NCBI GenBank assembly: GCA_018269055.1
Contig: JAFDVI010000024.1
Location: forward strand, 434,001 to 498,000
DNA: 64,000 nt
Reading direction: 5' to 3'
From: Acidobacteriota bacterium
GTDB taxonomy: Bacteria > Acidobacteriota > Blastocatellia > RBC074
Within the stretch, counting starts at the first letter, position 1, and every line of letters starts with the position of its first letter. Both the position numbers and the translations under genes were made by a program. Under the pieces are notes generated by a model. That model made no database searches. It saw nothing but the letters and a program-made list of their open reading frames with translations, and was not told where the DNA came from. Below, piece by piece: positions 36,099-46,459 of the stretch.

Positions 36099-37639
36099 AA
36101 ACTCCGATTGAGGATGACGCAATCAGCCACATGACACTGGCGGATGATCCTCACGACCGGTTGCTGATCGAAAATTGCCATCCGCCGAATCACATCAATC
36201 CGACTCCAAACGGCAAATACAATCTGGTGGCCATTGGCGCGGGCGCTGCCGGATTGGTCAGCGCAGGCGGCGCAGGCGGACTTGGCGCAAAAGCCGCCAT
36301 CATCGAACGCTCGTTGATGGGCGGAGATTGTCTGGTTACGGGGTGCGTGCCGTCGAAAGCCGTCCTTCGCGCGGCGCGTGCGGTTTACGATCTTCGGCTG
36401 GCGCGTGAATTTGGGGTTACGCTTCCCGGTGAGCCCCAACTTGATTTCGCCGCCGCGATGGAGCGTATGCGGTGGCTGCGCTCGCAAATCAGCGTTAACG
36501 ATTCCGCCGTGCGGATGAAGGAAAAATACAACGTGGACGTTTTCCTCGGCGACGCTCGGTTTGCCAGTCCGACGGAAATTGAAGTGGACGGCCAACGGTT
36601 GGAATTTGATCGAGCCGTGATTGCCACCGGCGGTCGCCCCGCTGAGTTGCCAATTCCCGGTCTAAAAGAAGCGAGTTGTTACACGAACGAAAATATCTTC
36701 ACGATTACCGAACTGCCTCGCCGGATGATTGTCATCGGCGGAGGTCCGGTTGGCTGTGAACTGGCGCAGGCCTTTCAGCGATTCGGCAGCGCGGTGACGA
36801 TTCTCAACGACGTTGAACACATTTTGCCGCGCGAAGATATGGACGCTGCCGAATTGATTCATCGCCAATTGATCGGCGAAGGCGTGCGAATCGAAAACCA
36901 GATGAAGGTCATTCGCGTCGAGCTTCGCAGCGCGGAAAAGGTCGTTGTTTACGAACAGGCTGGGCAGCAGCACGAAAGCGCTTGTGATTTGATTTTGTCA
37001 GCCGCCGGTCGTGTGCCGAACATTGAAGGTTTGAATTTAGAAGCGGCAGGCGTCGAATACTCGCGCGAAGGCGTCAAGGTGGATGATTTTCTGCGCACGA
37101 CAAATCCACGAATTTACGCGGCAGGTGATGTTTGTTCGCAGTTCAAATTCACCCACGCGGCGGACGCGATGGCCAGAACTGTGCTACGGAACGCGCTGTT
37201 TTTTGGCCGAGTACGGATGAGCCAGTTGGTGATGCCTTGGGTAACGTACACCGATCCAGAAGTTGCGCACGTCGGATTTTACGAAACGGATGCGCGCGCG
37301 GCGGGATTCGAAGTGGCCACGATCACGGAACCGCTTGACGACAATGACCGAGCCATTTTGGATGGAGAAACCGAAGGCTTTGCGCGCATTCATTACGACC
37401 GGCGATCAGGAAAGATTTTGGGAGGAACCATTGTCGCCCGGCACGCCGGAGATATGATCAGCGAATTGACTCTGGCCATCACCCACGGATTGAAACTCAG
37501 CGCACTTTCCAACACGATTCATCCATACCCAACCCAAGCCGAGGTGCTGCACCGCATTGGCGACAGCTACAACCGCACTCGGTTATCGCCAGCCATCAAC
37601 CGAATTATCAAAAAATGGTTTGCCTGGAAACGGCGATAA
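36095..37639 (+). CDS. FAD-dependent disulfide oxidoreductase, mercuric-reductase-like
   Basis: A 514-residue class I pyridine nucleotide-disulfide oxidoreductase. FAD motif GAGAAGLVSAGGAGGLG is followed by the redox-active GGDCLVTGCVPSKA (CxxxxC). The NAD(P)H motif is VIGGGPVGCELAQAF, a second FAD motif is IYAAGDVC, and the interface motif is HPYPTQAE. It lacks the C-terminal Cys pair and the N-terminal metal-binding domain of true mercuric reductase, so mercury is an unlikely substrate. An N-terminal extension of about 40 residues is atypical. It is coupled to the VTT protein. Confidence 0.9.
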   Translation: MKTPIEDDAISHMTLADDPHDRLLIENCHPPNHINPTPNGKYNLVAIGAGAAGLVSAGGAGGLGAKAAIIERSLMGGDCLVTGCVPSKAVLRAARAVYDLRLAREFGVTLPGEPQLDFAAAMERMRWLRSQISVNDSAVRMKEKYNVDVFLGDARFASPTEIEVDGQRLEFDRAVIATGGRPAELPIPGLKEASCYTNENIFTITELPRRMIVIGGGPVGCELAQAFQRFGSAVTILNDVEHILPREDMDAAELIHRQLIGEGVRIENQMKVIRVELRSAEKVVVYEQAGQQHESACDLILSAAGRVPNIEGLNLEAAGVEYSREGVKVDDFLRTTNPRIYAAGDVCSQFKFTHAADAMARTVLRNALFFGRVRMSQLVMPWVTYTDPEVAHVGFYETDARAAGFEVATITEPLDDNDRAILDGETEGFARIHYDRRSGKILGGTIVARHAGDMISELTLAITHGLKLSALSNTIHPYPTQAEVLHRIGDSYNRTRLSPAINRIIKKWFAWKRR

Positions 37640-37640
37640 C

Positions 37641-37751
37641 TTCAAAAAACGCTTTCCCACGAAGCCACACGAAATATCACGGAGAATGACAAAACTACTG
37701 TTTTCCTTCGTGTCTTCTTTGTGTGTCTTCGCGGAAAAAAACGTTTTTGAA
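37641..37751. repeat. Long imperfect palindrome between convergent genes
   Basis: TTCAAAAAACG (37641-37651) pairs with CGTTTTTGAA (37742-37751), with further degenerate matches inside (ACGAAGCCACACGAA against TTCGTGTCTTC and GTGTGTCTTCGCG). It spans virtually the entire gap between two convergent genes and may act as a two-way terminator. Confidence 0.75.
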
Positions 37752-37757
37752 TTTTGG

Positions 37758-38768
37758 TCATTTGCGATCCTGGATTTCTTTCAGCATGACGGGCGCACCG
37801 CCGCGAGCTTTGCTCAAATCAGCAGCTTCCATGAAAGCCATGATTTCCAGCGTCTCTTCGGGTTGGATCGGAGCGACGCCGGTTTGGAAGAATTTGACGA
37901 TTTCGACCAGCAGGTTACGGTAATCCACTTTCATCGGCGGCATTACACCGGCATTGGCTTTTGCGCCGAACGCAACTGCGCCGTAATCCTGTTTGCCGTC
38001 ACGAATGCCGCGAAACGTGCCAATGCGCCCATCTTTCCATTTGCCTGTGACCACATCCACGCCGGCGGCATTGGTTCGTGTGACGGATTCGCATCCTGTT
38101 CCCATCAACGTAAACAGCATTTCGACGCCGTGAATGCCATACCAGTACAAATCCGGATGATGCGATTCGGTCGGCGAAGGGCTGAATGTCATCGCACCGA
38201 GGATGCCGCCGAGTTCCGGTTTGCTTTTCAGCGCGACGATGTCATTGGCGTATCGCAAACTGGAAGTGCTGAAAAAGGGCGTTCCGCTTTCGCGCGACAA
38301 CCGGACGATTTCACGCGCGTCGGCGTAACTGGCGGCAAACGGTTTATCAATGAACACGCGCTTTTTGGCTTTGAACACGGGACGAGCTTGGGCCAAATGC
38401 GGGCGGCCATCCACGCTTTCCAGCAATACGACATCCACTTTGGTCAACAACTCTTCGATGGAAGGGACAATTTCGACACCATACTTGTCGTGGATTTCCG
38501 TGGCGTAATTGTCTACGCGCTTATAACTGGATTCGACATCCTTGCTGCCGCCTTTGAACGCGGCAACGACACGCGCGCCCGGAATGTACCCCGGCTCTTT
38601 CGGGTCGTTGAGCAGTTTGGTGAACGCCGGAACGTGCGATGTGTCCGTGCCGATGATGCCGACTTTAATTGGTTCCTGAACGGCGGCTTGTTGGCGATTA
38701 GCGATAAACGTTGAGCCAAAGACAACGAGTGAAATAGCGAATGCGAGCAAGCGAGCAAAGGGTTTCAT
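37758..38768 (-). CDS. Exported Gfo/Idh/MocA-family oxidoreductase
   Basis: A 336-residue NAD(P)-dependent oxidoreductase of the Gfo/Idh/MocA type. A signal peptide (about residues 5-24) precedes the Rossmann start [25 protein letters not shown] is the family's EKP-type motif. Exported members are common in Planctomycetes, Verrucomicrobia and Acidobacteria and probably act on carbohydrates. A longer frame start at 38894 runs into nagB, so ATG 38768 is used. nagB lies 14 bp upstream on the same strand. Confidence 0.87.
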   Translation of the reverse strand: MKPFARLLAFAISLVVFGSTFIANRQQAAVQEPIKVGIIGTDTSHVPAFTKLLNDPKEPGYIPGARVVAAFKGGSKDVESSYKRVDNYATEIHDKYGVEIVPSIEELLTKVDVVLLESVDGRPHLAQARPVFKAKKRVFIDKPFAASYADAREIVRLSRESGTPFFSTSSLRYANDIVALKSKPELGGILGAMTFSPSPTESHHPDLYWYGIHGVEMLFTLMGTGCESVTRTNAAGVDVVTGKWKDGRIGTFRGIRDGKQDYGAVAFGAKANAGVMPPMKVDYRNLLVEIVKFFQTGVAPIQPEETLEIMAFMEAADLSKARGGAPVMLKEIQDRK

Positions 38769-38782
38769 GGTTGGTTTCCAAT

Positions 38783-39520
38783 TTAAGGTTTGGTCAAAAG
38801 TGAACTGCTTTCCGTGTCCAGGTAAATCGTCGTGTTCAAATGTGTGCGCAGCGCCGAAGCCGGATACATCGGCGAAATTTCGCGCTCGAAACAATTGCGG
38901 ACGGCTTCAGCCTTTCGGGCGTCGGGAACGATGCAGATGATTTCCTTAGCTTTCAGAATCTGCCGAACAGACATGGAAATCGCCTGCTGCGGAACTTCGT
39001 CAATGTCGTTAAACCATCCTTCGCCGACTTGCTGGCGGCGGCAGGCTTCGTCCAAATTGACGACGATATAGGGAGCGTCATTATTGAAATCCGCTGGCGG
39101 ATCGTTGAACGCCAAATGACCGTTTTCGCCAATACCGACAAAGGCAATGTCAATTGGCGCGGAAGCGATCATTTCGCCGATCAATTGGCAAACTTCCCTG
39201 GGATCGCGTTCGCCGTTCAGCAAATGAAAATTCGTCAGCCCTGCGGGTTCAATAAACCGCTCCAACAGGTATTTGCGAAAGCTGGCCGGATGCGTGATGG
39301 GCAAATCAACATATTCGTCCAGGTGAAACATTTCTACCTGGATCCAATCAATTCCAGGTTCGGCGGTTAATGCTTCCAGGAATTCAAACTGCGACATTCC
39401 TGTGGCGGCAATAATGCGCGCTTTGCCACGTTCGGCGATGGCGAGTTTGATTGCTTTTGCGGCTTGTCTGGCAGCGGCTTGGCCAAGTTGGCTTTTATCG
39501 GCGAAGACTTTTAGAATCAC
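38783..39520 (-). CDS. nagB: Glucosamine-6-phosphate deaminase-type protein
   Basis: A 245-residue NagB/6-phosphogluconolactonase-family enzyme, expected to convert glucosamine 6-phosphate to fructose 6-phosphate and ammonia. [10 protein letters not shown] carries the catalytic Asp, and [19 protein letters not shown] the substrate-binding loop. It starts with GTG at 39520. The co-directional exported oxidoreductase suggests use of amino sugars, perhaps from peptidoglycan or chitin. Confidence 0.88.
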   Translation of the reverse strand: MILKVFADKSQLGQAAARQAAKAIKLAIAERGKARIIAATGMSQFEFLEALTAEPGIDWIQVEMFHLDEYVDLPITHPASFRKYLLERFIEPAGLTNFHLLNGERDPREVCQLIGEMIASAPIDIAFVGIGENGHLAFNDPPADFNNDAPYIVVNLDEACRRQQVGEGWFNDIDEVPQQAISMSVRQILKAKEIICIVPDARKAEAVRNCFEREISPMYPASALRTHLNTTIYLDTESSSLLTKP

Positions 39521-39550
39521 GGCGCTTTTTGCCTCTCAAGGATTAAACGG

Positions 39551-39636
39551 TGCAGTACCGGAAGCGGTAGCGACCGGGTTGGTATGGAAAATGTTACGGT
39601 AAGACCCGGTCGCTGCTGCTCCCGGGCACTGTAACA
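39551..39636. repeat. Intergenic inverted repeat with AGCGACCGGGT arms
   Basis: AGCGACCGGGT (39569-39579) and ACCCGGTCGCT (39604-39614) are perfect arms. An outer, imperfect pair (CAGTACCGG against CCCGGGCACTG) extends the element. It lies between divergent nagB and the nucleoside transporter gene. Confidence 0.75.
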
Positions 39637-39724
39637 AAGATGAAACCGTAGCTTCCCATACGCGGCTGCAACAGGCAAGAAATCATCCGAAACAAATTCA
39701 ACATCAATTCAGTGAGGACGCCTG

Positions 39725-41014
39725 ATGAATCATCTGATCTCGCTGGCGGGGTTCTTTGCTTTCGCCGCCATCGCCTGGTTGTTTTCCGCCAACCGTCGCA
39801 AGGTGAACTGGCGAACCATTGCGTGGGGAATGGGGCTGCAGCTTTTGATTGGCGCGCTGGTATTTCGATTGCCCGGTTCGCGACAGGCTTTTTTGTGGCT
39901 GAACGATGGCGTGATGGCGTTGCTGGATGCGTCCAAAGCCGGTTCGGATTTTTTGCTTGGGCCGTTGTCCACTGGCAAAACAGAGTCGGGCATGCCGCTC
40001 GGTTTCATTCTGGCGTTTCAGGCGTTGCCGATTGCCATTTTCTTTTCGGCCTTTGCCGCGGCGCTGTACCATTTCGGCATTTTGCAATTCATTGTGCGGC
40101 TTTTTGCAAAATTGTTCCATCGAACGATGGGCGTCAGCGGCGCAGAATCGCTGTCCAGCGCGGCCAATATCTTTGTCGGCGTCGAATCGGCGCTGGTCGT
40201 TCGGCCCTATCTGGAAAAAATGACGCGTTCGGAATTGCTGACGGTGCTGGCCACGGGAATGGGAACGGCGGCTTCGACCACGTTGGGGTTATATGTGATT
40301 ATGCTGGGCGACCGATTTCCGCAGATCGCAGGACATTTGATGTCGGCTTCAGTCATCGCCATCCCGGCGGCAATTGTCATGGCCAAATTGTTGTTGCCGG
40401 AAACCGAAGCGCCCGAAACCGCCACCAGCATTCCAAAAGAGGAAGAGATGCCGCATGCGCGCAATTTGATGAGCGCCATTATCGAAGGTTCGATGGACGG
40501 CATGAAGTTAGCCGCTGGAATTGCTGCGCTGCTGGTTGCCGGATTGGGAATGGTTGCGTTACTGGATAAATTCGTCGGCTGGCCAAGTCATTGGTTGGGG
40601 CTGTCCGAACCATTGTCCATCGTCAAAATTCTGGGCTGGGGGTTTTACCCGTTGGCGGCGTTGCTGGGAATTGCGCGCCCGGACATTGCCGAAGCAGGTC
40701 GCTTGTTAGGCGAGCGCGTACTGTTGACGGAAGTGGCTTCTTATCGAGACTTGTCGCAGATGGTGGCGCACGGCCAGATTGTTGATCCACGAACGGTGGT
40801 GATTTTGACCTACGCGTTGTGCGGATTTACGCACGTAGCTTCGATTGCAATTTTTGTCGGCGGAACAGCGGCGCTGGCTCCGTCGCGCCGGGACGATTTG
40901 GCTGCGCTGGGGTTTCGCGCGTTGCTGGCGGCGACGCTCGCGACCTTGATGACCGGCTGCATTGCGGGGATTTTCAGTGATGGAGGGGGAGTTGTCATGA
41001 ATCTGGCGCGGTAA
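39725..41014 (+). CDS. NupC-type nucleoside transporter
   Basis: A 429-residue concentrative nucleoside transporter (CNT/NupC family) of the inner membrane with about ten helices. Conserved CNT segments include [54 protein letters not shown] and [15 protein letters not shown]-terminal [17 protein letters not shown] also matches. It imports nucleosides with Na+ or H+; the coupling ion cannot be told from sequence alone. Confidence 0.93.
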   Translation: MNHLISLAGFFAFAAIAWLFSANRRKVNWRTIAWGMGLQLLIGALVFRLPGSRQAFLWLNDGVMALLDASKAGSDFLLGPLSTGKTESGMPLGFILAFQALPIAIFFSAFAAALYHFGILQFIVRLFAKLFHRTMGVSGAESLSSAANIFVGVESALVVRPYLEKMTRSELLTVLATGMGTAASTTLGLYVIMLGDRFPQIAGHLMSASVIAIPAAIVMAKLLLPETEAPETATSIPKEEEMPHARNLMSAIIEGSMDGMKLAAGIAALLVAGLGMVALLDKFVGWPSHWLGLSEPLSIVKILGWGFYPLAALLGIARPDIAEAGRLLGERVLLTEVASYRDLSQMVAHGQIVDPRTVVILTYALCGFTHVASIAIFVGGTAALAPSRRDDLAALGFRALLAATLATLMTGCIAGIFSDGGGVVMNLAR

Positions 41015-41082
41015 CCCTTGCACGAAAGCGTCAAGCAATGAGTCACAGGCTAACCGATATGGGATAAACTCTGATTGGAAGC

Positions 41083-41088
41083 TATAAT
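41083..41088 (+). promoter_or_regulatory. TATAAT box in the leader of the FecR/DUF6600 gene
   Basis: A perfect TATAAT lies about 170 bp before the coding start, but no good -35 is seen 16-18 bp upstream. A CGAGGT/ACCTCG hairpin (41214-41236) follows shortly before the ribosome-binding site. Suggestive only. Confidence 0.3.
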
Positions 41089-41255
41089 TGATGCCGTGAA
41101 CGCAAGGAAAAGACAAGACTTAAAGCTTGGCGGCGGGCTTGGGGGAAGGCATAAGTTTTGCTCACTGAATGCCTCATCCCAATGATCTTCCGAAAAGATT
41201 GAAAATAAACGGTCGAGGTTTCGGTGAAAGACCTCGATTTTGCGCGGAGGAAAAT

Positions 41256-43364
41256 ATGATGCTCTTTGCCACTGCTTCAGATTTGCTTGCCAATTCATTT
41301 GCTCATTGCCGCCGCCTCACGCGCGCGGCGCTTTTGTTCAGCTTTTCAATTTCCCTGTTCACGCTGGCTGTGGCGCAAGATTCGCCTGTACGCGTTGCCC
41401 GCATCAGCTTGATCGAGGGCGAAGTCAGTTATCAGCGCACTGGCGACGGCCAAAACTGGTATGACGCTTCGCTCAATTTGCCGCTCAACGAACGTGACCA
41501 ACTTTACAGCGGCCCCGGTGGACGCTCTGAAATTCAAATCACCGGACGCAATCTGATCCGCATTGACCGCAATACCAACCTGCGGTTTTCCCAATTCAAC
41601 AACGGAACAATTCAATTTGCATTGCCTGTGGGAACAGCGACATTTCGCGTGGACAGCCTGGACCGCCGACAATTCAGCGTCGTTGATGCCAGCGACCTGA
41701 ACAACAACGATCCGGTTTACTTTGAAGTGGATACGCCAATTGCCGCCGTCACTTTTTTGAAGGAAGGCAATTACCGGATCAATGTGCGCGAGGACGGAAC
41801 CACCGAAGTCATTGTCCGTCACGGCCAAGCGGAAGTTTACAACCGTGAAATTGGCGCGGTGACAGTCAAACAAGGTCGCCGCATTGTCGTTGACGGACGC
41901 GATGCCAATTATTTCCAAATCGCTCGGCTGGAAGACAAAGACAATTGGGATCGTTGGAACGACCGTCGTGATGATGATCTGCTTTCGCGTGCCGAAAGTT
42001 CGCGAAGCGCGCGGTATGTGCCCGTGGCAGTTCCCGGCGTGTACGATCTGGATTCTTACGGGGAATGGTATGAGACGCCGGATTATGGTTGGGTTTGGTA
42101 TCCACGCAGCGTCGCGGTTGGTTGGGTGCCGTATCGAGTCGGGTACTGGCGCTACTATTCCGGCTGGGGTTGGACTTGGGTTTCGTACGAACCGTGGGGA
42201 TGGGTTCCATATCATTACGGACGTTGGGCCTGGTACCGCAGCCGCTGGTGCTGGGTTCCCAATGTTTCTGTCGGCTGGGGATGGGCACCGCATCAGGTCG
42301 TCTTTTTCGGCTGGGGCGGCGGTTACAATCAGGGGTATCGCGATGGGTATCGCGATGGACGCTACGGTTGGTACGGTTGGGCTCCCTTGGGGCCACGTGA
42401 CCGTTACTACGGTGGTCGAGGTTCAACGACCGCCATCAACCCGCGTTCACTGGATAATTACAATGCGCCCGGCGGTGTCAGCGTGATGGAAAGCCGTAAG
42501 TTCGATAATGGCCGCGTGATCGTCACCCAGAACGACATCAAAGCCCCGGGAGAAATCACGTTGCCGCCCGCGCCACCCAGAGGAGCAGGCGCGCAGGAAG
42601 ATCGAACAATACCGGCGGTGTTGCGCGGCGAAGAGTTCAAACCCACGCAAGCTGTCCCAACCCGTGAATTGAAAATCGAGCGAACGGAAATCGCGCGCCG
42701 GCTGGACGCCCCCGTCATCGAACGCCGACCCGTATCCGGTTTGGATCGCGTAGGCGCTCCGAGCAGAGGAGGAGCTGATAGGCTTCCGACCCGCGATGCC
42801 CAGCCGGGAAATGTAACGTCGGATCGAAGCGCTCCGACGCGTAACACAGATGCCAGTTCCGCTTCGCCAAGTCGCATTCAGGATGGGCAGATCGTTCGCC
42901 CTGACCGAAAACCGCGCGAAAGCGAATACAGGACGGTTGATCGGACTCCGGCTCCGACACGCAGCTTGCCGGAAAGCGAACGCAATACGCCATCGCGAGA
43001 TGGGGTGGATGCGCCACGCTCGACGCCAAATCGCGAAGTCAATCGGGGCACTGATCGTCCAGCGCGCGTTGAAACGCCGCGAACGTACGATCCGCCTTCC
43101 CGCAGCGAAACGCCCAAACGGTATGATCCGCCGCCTTCGCGCCCAGTCGAACGGCCGTCATCGCCGCCACCGTCGCGTGATTCGGCTCCGTCCAGAACCG
43201 AGCGCGCGCCCGAACGGCCTTCTTCGCCGCCGCCTTCCAGGGACTCGTCGCCGCCGCGCGAATCGGCCCCGTCCAAACCGGCGGAGCGTGCGCCGGAACG
43301 GCAATCATCACCGTCACGCGAGTCACCTCCTTCACGGCCAATCAAACCGAACAGCCAGTTCTGA
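41256..43364 (+). CDS. Exported FecR-domain / DUF6600 protein
   Basis: A 702-residue protein. A signal peptide (to about residue 42) precedes a FecR-like beta domain (about 45-230: [32 protein letters not shown]). The middle (about 255-380) is very rich in Trp, Tyr and Gly in repeated [22 protein letters not shown] units typical of DUF6600. The last about 250 residues are a low-complexity Pro/Arg/Ser/Glu tail. GGAGG five bases before the ATG sets the start. It is predicted extracytoplasmic; function unknown. Confidence 0.85.
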   Translation: MMLFATASDLLANSFAHCRRLTRAALLFSFSISLFTLAVAQDSPVRVARISLIEGEVSYQRTGDGQNWYDASLNLPLNERDQLYSGPGGRSEIQITGRNLIRIDRNTNLRFSQFNNGTIQFALPVGTATFRVDSLDRRQFSVVDASDLNNNDPVYFEVDTPIAAVTFLKEGNYRINVREDGTTEVIVRHGQAEVYNREIGAVTVKQGRRIVVDGRDANYFQIARLEDKDNWDRWNDRRDDDLLSRAESSRSARYVPVAVPGVYDLDSYGEWYETPDYGWVWYPRSVAVGWVPYRVGYWRYYSGWGWTWVSYEPWGWVPYHYGRWAWYRSRWCWVPNVSVGWGWAPHQVVFFGWGGGYNQGYRDGYRDGRYGWYGWAPLGPRDRYYGGRGSTTAINPRSLDNYNAPGGVSVMESRKFDNGRVIVTQNDIKAPGEITLPPAPPRGAGAQEDRTIPAVLRGEEFKPTQAVPTRELKIERTEIARRLDAPVIERRPVSGLDRVGAPSRGGADRLPTRDAQPGNVTSDRSAPTRNTDASSASPSRIQDGQIVRPDRKPRESEYRTVDRTPAPTRSLPESERNTPSRDGVDAPRSTPNREVNRGTDRPARVETPRTYDPPSRSETPKRYDPPPSRPVERPSSPPPSRDSAPSRTERAPERPSSPPPSRDSSPPRESAPSKPAERAPERQSSPSRESPPSRPIKPNSQF

Positions 43365-43370
43365 ACTGGT

Positions 43371-43409
43371 CAAACAAAAAGGCGGCATCAAGTGCCGCCT
43401 TTTTGTTTG
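43371..43409. terminator. Bidirectional intrinsic terminator
   Basis: CAAACAAAAAGGCGGCA, loop TCAAG, TGCCGCCTTTTTGTTTG: a perfect 17-bp stem with A-run and T-run flanks between convergent FecR/DUF6600 and ddl genes. Confidence 0.95.
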
Positions 43410-43429
43410 AAATTTGTTGCCCTAAAGCT

Positions 43430-44539
43430 TCAGCCAAAACTGGTCACGTTGCGCGACTTTTCGCGATGTCGTTCAAAGGCCAGTTCAATCAACCGGTCAA
43501 TCAATTGACTGTAGCCGAGCCCACTGACTTCCCACAGTTTCGGGTACATACTGATCGAAGTGAAGCCGGGCATGGTATTGATTTCGTTCAGCAACAGCTT
43601 ACCGGTTTGTTTTTCCAAGAAAAAATCCACACGCCCCAAGCCCGCACCATCAATCGCCTGAAACGCGCGGACAGCCAGTTGTTGAATTTCTTCTGTTTGC
43701 TCTTTGCTTAGCTTCGCGGGAATTTCCAACCGTGCACCATCGGCGCTGATGTATTTCGCCTGGTAATCGTAAAATTCCGCGGTTTGCGGAACGATTTCGC
43801 CGGGCAAGCTGGCGACGGGTTGATCGTTGCCGAGCACACTGACTTCGATTTCGCGCGCATCCACGCCGCGTTCGACGACAATCTTGCGATCATACTTTGC
43901 CGCCAGAGCAATGGCTTCGTTCAAACTTTTGGCGTCCGTTGCTTTGGAAATTCCGACCGATGATCCCAAGTTCGCCGGTTTGACGAAACAGGGAAATCCG
44001 ATTTCTGCGGCAATGCGCATCTCAACCAGCAAAGGATCGGCTTCCCATTGCGAACGCAAAAAGTACGTGAATTCAACGATAGGCAAACCGGCTTCGCGGA
44101 ACAATCGCTTCATCACGACTTTGTCCATTCCGGCGGCGGAACCCAACACGCCACAACCGACGTAAGGCACATCGGCCATTTCCAGCAACCCCTGAATCGT
44201 GCCGTCTTCGCCATAAGTTCCGTGCAACACAGGAAAGACCACATCCAGCTTGTCGCGTTTATCTGTCTTGCCTTCACCGCCGAACCGCGCCAGGCCGCGT
44301 TCGGTCGGATCGCCGAAAATCGCTACGTGCTGATTGGCGGATTCCATCACGGCGCTCGGCAGCAAATTGGTCGCTTCGCTCGAAGCCAGCCACTTGCCGG
44401 ATTTGGTGATGGCAATAGGGACGATTTCGTATTTCTCGCGGTCCAGCGCGTTGATGATGGATTCCGCCGAACGAAGTGAAACTTCGTGTTCGCCGGAACG
44501 CCCGCCGAAAATGACTCCAACTCTGAGTTTGTTTGCCAA
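43430..44539 (-). CDS. ddl: D-alanine--D-alanine ligase
   Basis: ATP-grasp enzyme making D-Ala-D-Ala for peptidoglycan precursors. The 369 residues show [59 protein letters not shown] and [20 protein letters not shown], all Ddl signatures. The tail is Arg/Lys-rich. It is the last gene of a long minus-strand run and ends at a strong terminator. Confidence 0.97.
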   Translation of the reverse strand: MANKLRVGVIFGGRSGEHEVSLRSAESIINALDREKYEIVPIAITKSGKWLASSEATNLLPSAVMESANQHVAIFGDPTERGLARFGGEGKTDKRDKLDVVFPVLHGTYGEDGTIQGLLEMADVPYVGCGVLGSAAGMDKVVMKRLFREAGLPIVEFTYFLRSQWEADPLLVEMRIAAEIGFPCFVKPANLGSSVGISKATDAKSLNEAIALAAKYDRKIVVERGVDAREIEVSVLGNDQPVASLPGEIVPQTAEFYDYQAKYISADGARLEIPAKLSKEQTEEIQQLAVRAFQAIDGAGLGRVDFFLEKQTGKLLLNEINTMPGFTSISMYPKLWEVSGLGYSQLIDRLIELAFERHREKSRNVTSFG

Positions 44540-44568
44540 CCTGTCTCCTCAAATTTGGGGGAAAGAGC

Positions 44569-44646
44569 AACCACAAAATGCGCAAAAACCACAAAGACGT
44601 CCGCCGATGATTTCTTTTGTGTCTTCTGTGTTTTTCGTGGTCGGTT
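44569..44646. repeat. Imperfect intergenic palindrome (CCAC/GTGG words)
   Basis: AACCAC at 44569-44574 faces a GTGGTCGGTT end at 44637-44646, with AAAAACCACAAAG on one side and TTTTGTGTC, TGTGTTTTTCG on the other. The match is degenerate. It fills the gap between ddl and the arginase-family gene and resembles the elements at 31710-31805 and 37641-37751 in word style. Confidence 0.6.
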
Positions 44647-44657
44647 CTGTTTTGCCG

Positions 44658-45575
44658 TTACATAATTTTTTTGCCGAATGCCGAGAGGATCAATTGCACA
44701 CCCAATTCCGCCGTCTTGTTGGACACATCCAGCACAGGATTGACTTCGGTCAATTCAAACGAAAGCATCTTGCCCGAATCGGCGATTTTTTCCATCGCCA
44801 GATGACTTTCGCGATAGGTCGGGCCGCCGGGAACCGGAGTGCCAACGCCGGGCGCGAAGTCAGGATCCACGAAATCCATATCCATTGTTACGTGAAAACC
44901 CGCAGTCCGTCGCGAAGCCAGCCACATCGCTTCATCCATCACGACACTCATTCCGCGCTCATCCAATTCGCGCATTGTCACCACGCGAATGCCGGAATCT
45001 TTCAGCGCGTCGGCCTCTTCCGGATCAACGCTGCGCGCGCCGATCAACACGCAATCTTCAGGATGCACTTTCGGCGCAAAGCCGCTGATTTCCGTCAAAT
45101 CTTTTGCCCCCTTGCCCAGAATCGCTGCGAAGGGCATGCCGTGAATGTTGCCCGACGGAGACGTGTCCGGCGTATTCATATCACCGTGCGCGTCGAACCA
45201 AATGACGCCAACGCGTTGATCACGTTTGTGGTAAAACGCAGACAATCCTCCGACGCTGCCAATGGCAATGGAATGATCGCCGCCTAAAATAATTGGCGTC
45301 GAACCGGCATCGAGCGCGGCTTCGACCCAATCCGCCAGCGTCTGGCAAGCCGCAGCAATCTCCGGCAGATATTTCAATTTGCGGTCGGCAATCTGCATCA
45401 TCTCCGGGTTGCGAACCGGAATGTTGCCCGCGTCCGTGACTTCGTACCCCAGCATCGCCAGCCGTTCATTCAAACCGGCAACGCGAACCGCCGACGGTCC
45501 CATGTCTACGCCTCGACGGTCTGCGCCCAAATCCATCAGCACGCCAATGATCGTGGCTTTTTTTGGCGGAATCAT
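44658..45575 (-). CDS. Arginase/ureohydrolase
   Basis: A 305-residue binuclear-manganese ureohydrolase. Ligand motifs are [23 protein letters not shown] and [31 protein letters not shown], with its His, and the overall length favour arginase (arginine to ornithine plus urea) over agmatinase. No ornithine or urease genes are nearby. A methyltransferase gene lies 12 bp upstream on the same strand. Confidence 0.92.
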   Translation of the reverse strand: MIPPKKATIIGVLMDLGADRRGVDMGPSAVRVAGLNERLAMLGYEVTDAGNIPVRNPEMMQIADRKLKYLPEIAAACQTLADWVEAALDAGSTPIILGGDHSIAIGSVGGLSAFYHKRDQRVGVIWFDAHGDMNTPDTSPSGNIHGMPFAAILGKGAKDLTEISGFAPKVHPEDCVLIGARSVDPEEADALKDSGIRVVTMRELDERGMSVVMDEAMWLASRRTAGFHVTMDMDFVDPDFAPGVGTPVPGGPTYRESHLAMEKIADSGKMLSFELTEVNPVLDVSNKTAELGVQLILSAFGKKIM

Positions 45576-45587
45576 ACTTTTACCTCA

Positions 45588-46346
45588 TCATTTCACAGCC
45601 TTGATCAGCGTGAAAACGCGGTCATATTTGCTGCGCTGTCGCAAAGCGCGAAACACAATTTGACTAAATCCCGTTTCGCGCATCATGCGCATCATTTCCT
45701 CAGTGGTATGAAAGCGTGCCTCGGCTTCTGCCGTGTCTCGTGCAATAAAACGGTAATAGCTTCGCCTGACCGATTGCAACAACGGGCTGGGGCCGATTGC
45801 CGGCGCAAACTCGTCAGCGATCAATAACCGTCCGCCCGGCGCGAGCACCCTGTAAATTTCAGCCAAATACTGTTCCCCATCCAGCCGGTGAAACGCCATG
45901 CCGGATGTCACCAGATCGAAGCTGTCGTTATCAAATTTCAGCTTACAAATCGGCATCATGCGCCATTCGGTTTTGGAACTCGCTTTCGCCGATTGCGCAG
46001 CCAGACGCGCCTGTTCCACTTTTTCAGACGTTTCATCAACGCCGATAATTTTTCCATCCTGGCCGACTTTGCCGACGAACTGCCTGGCCAAAACGCCGGT
46101 TCCGGTTGGAACATCCAACACGCGCATGCCCGGAAACGGCTCGGCGGCTTCGATAATTTGCGCAATGGTCGTTTTGTAATCCAATCCGGTGCGTCGCTGA
46201 AAATCTTTGGCAATCTGCTGCTCAAATTGGCTGAGCCAGGTGTCAATGATCACGCCTTTCTGTTTTGAAGGTAACAGATTGGCAGGTGGCTCATTATTGG
46301 GAAGTTGCTGGGAACCGAGCAATAGTGAATCTTCTTTTCGAGTCAT
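45588..46346 (-). CDS. Class I SAM-dependent methyltransferase
   Basis: A 252-residue methyltransferase. [17 protein letters not shown] is motif I with an altered glycine loop (DVPTGTG), [13 protein letters not shown] follows, and [13 protein letters not shown] and [12 protein letters not shown] are motifs IV-V. The pattern resembles UbiE/menaquinone methyltransferases, but the substrate is not determinable. ATG at 46346 is used; an in-frame GTG at 46406 would place the N-terminus inside an inverted repeat and is less likely. Confidence 0.82.
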   Translation of the reverse strand: MTRKEDSLLLGSQQLPNNEPPANLLPSKQKGVIIDTWLSQFEQQIAKDFQRRTGLDYKTTIAQIIEAAEPFPGMRVLDVPTGTGVLARQFVGKVGQDGKIIGVDETSEKVEQARLAAQSAKASSKTEWRMMPICKLKFDNDSFDLVTSGMAFHRLDGEQYLAEIYRVLAPGGRLLIADEFAPAIGPSPLLQSVRRSYYRFIARDTAEAEARFHTTEEMMRMMRETGFSQIVFRALRQRSKYDRVFTLIKAVK

Positions 46347-46398
46347 GGGGCAAGAATCCTCTGGGGGAAGCTTCACGTTGAGGGGGGAAGAATGTTTG

Positions 46399-46452
46399 GA
46401 GTTCACGCTTCAGCGTGTAAGGCTACCGCCCGTCACGCTGAAGCGCGAACTC
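46399..46452. repeat. Inverted repeat with GTTCACGCTTCAGCGTG arms
   Basis: The arms at 46399-46417 and 46434-46452 match at 18 of 19 positions and enclose a 16-bp loop. The element lies between asnS and the methyltransferase gene, both on the minus strand, and could end or attenuate transcription. Confidence 0.8.
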
Positions 46453-46459
46453 TGAACTT

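Noticed and set aside
36095-37639. True mercuric reductase (MerA)
   Set aside because: The C-terminal Cys pair and N-terminal metal-binding domain are missing and there are no other mer genes.
37557-38714. 385-codon plus-strand frame overlapping the Gfo/Idh gene
   Set aside because: It runs antisense through an exported oxidoreductase with clear motifs and begins inside the upstream flavoprotein gene; composition is shadow-like.
41346-42293. 315-codon minus-strand frame inside the FecR/DUF6600 gene
   Set aside because: Antisense shadow of a gene with a good ribosome-binding site and signal peptide; the predicted protein has no family features.
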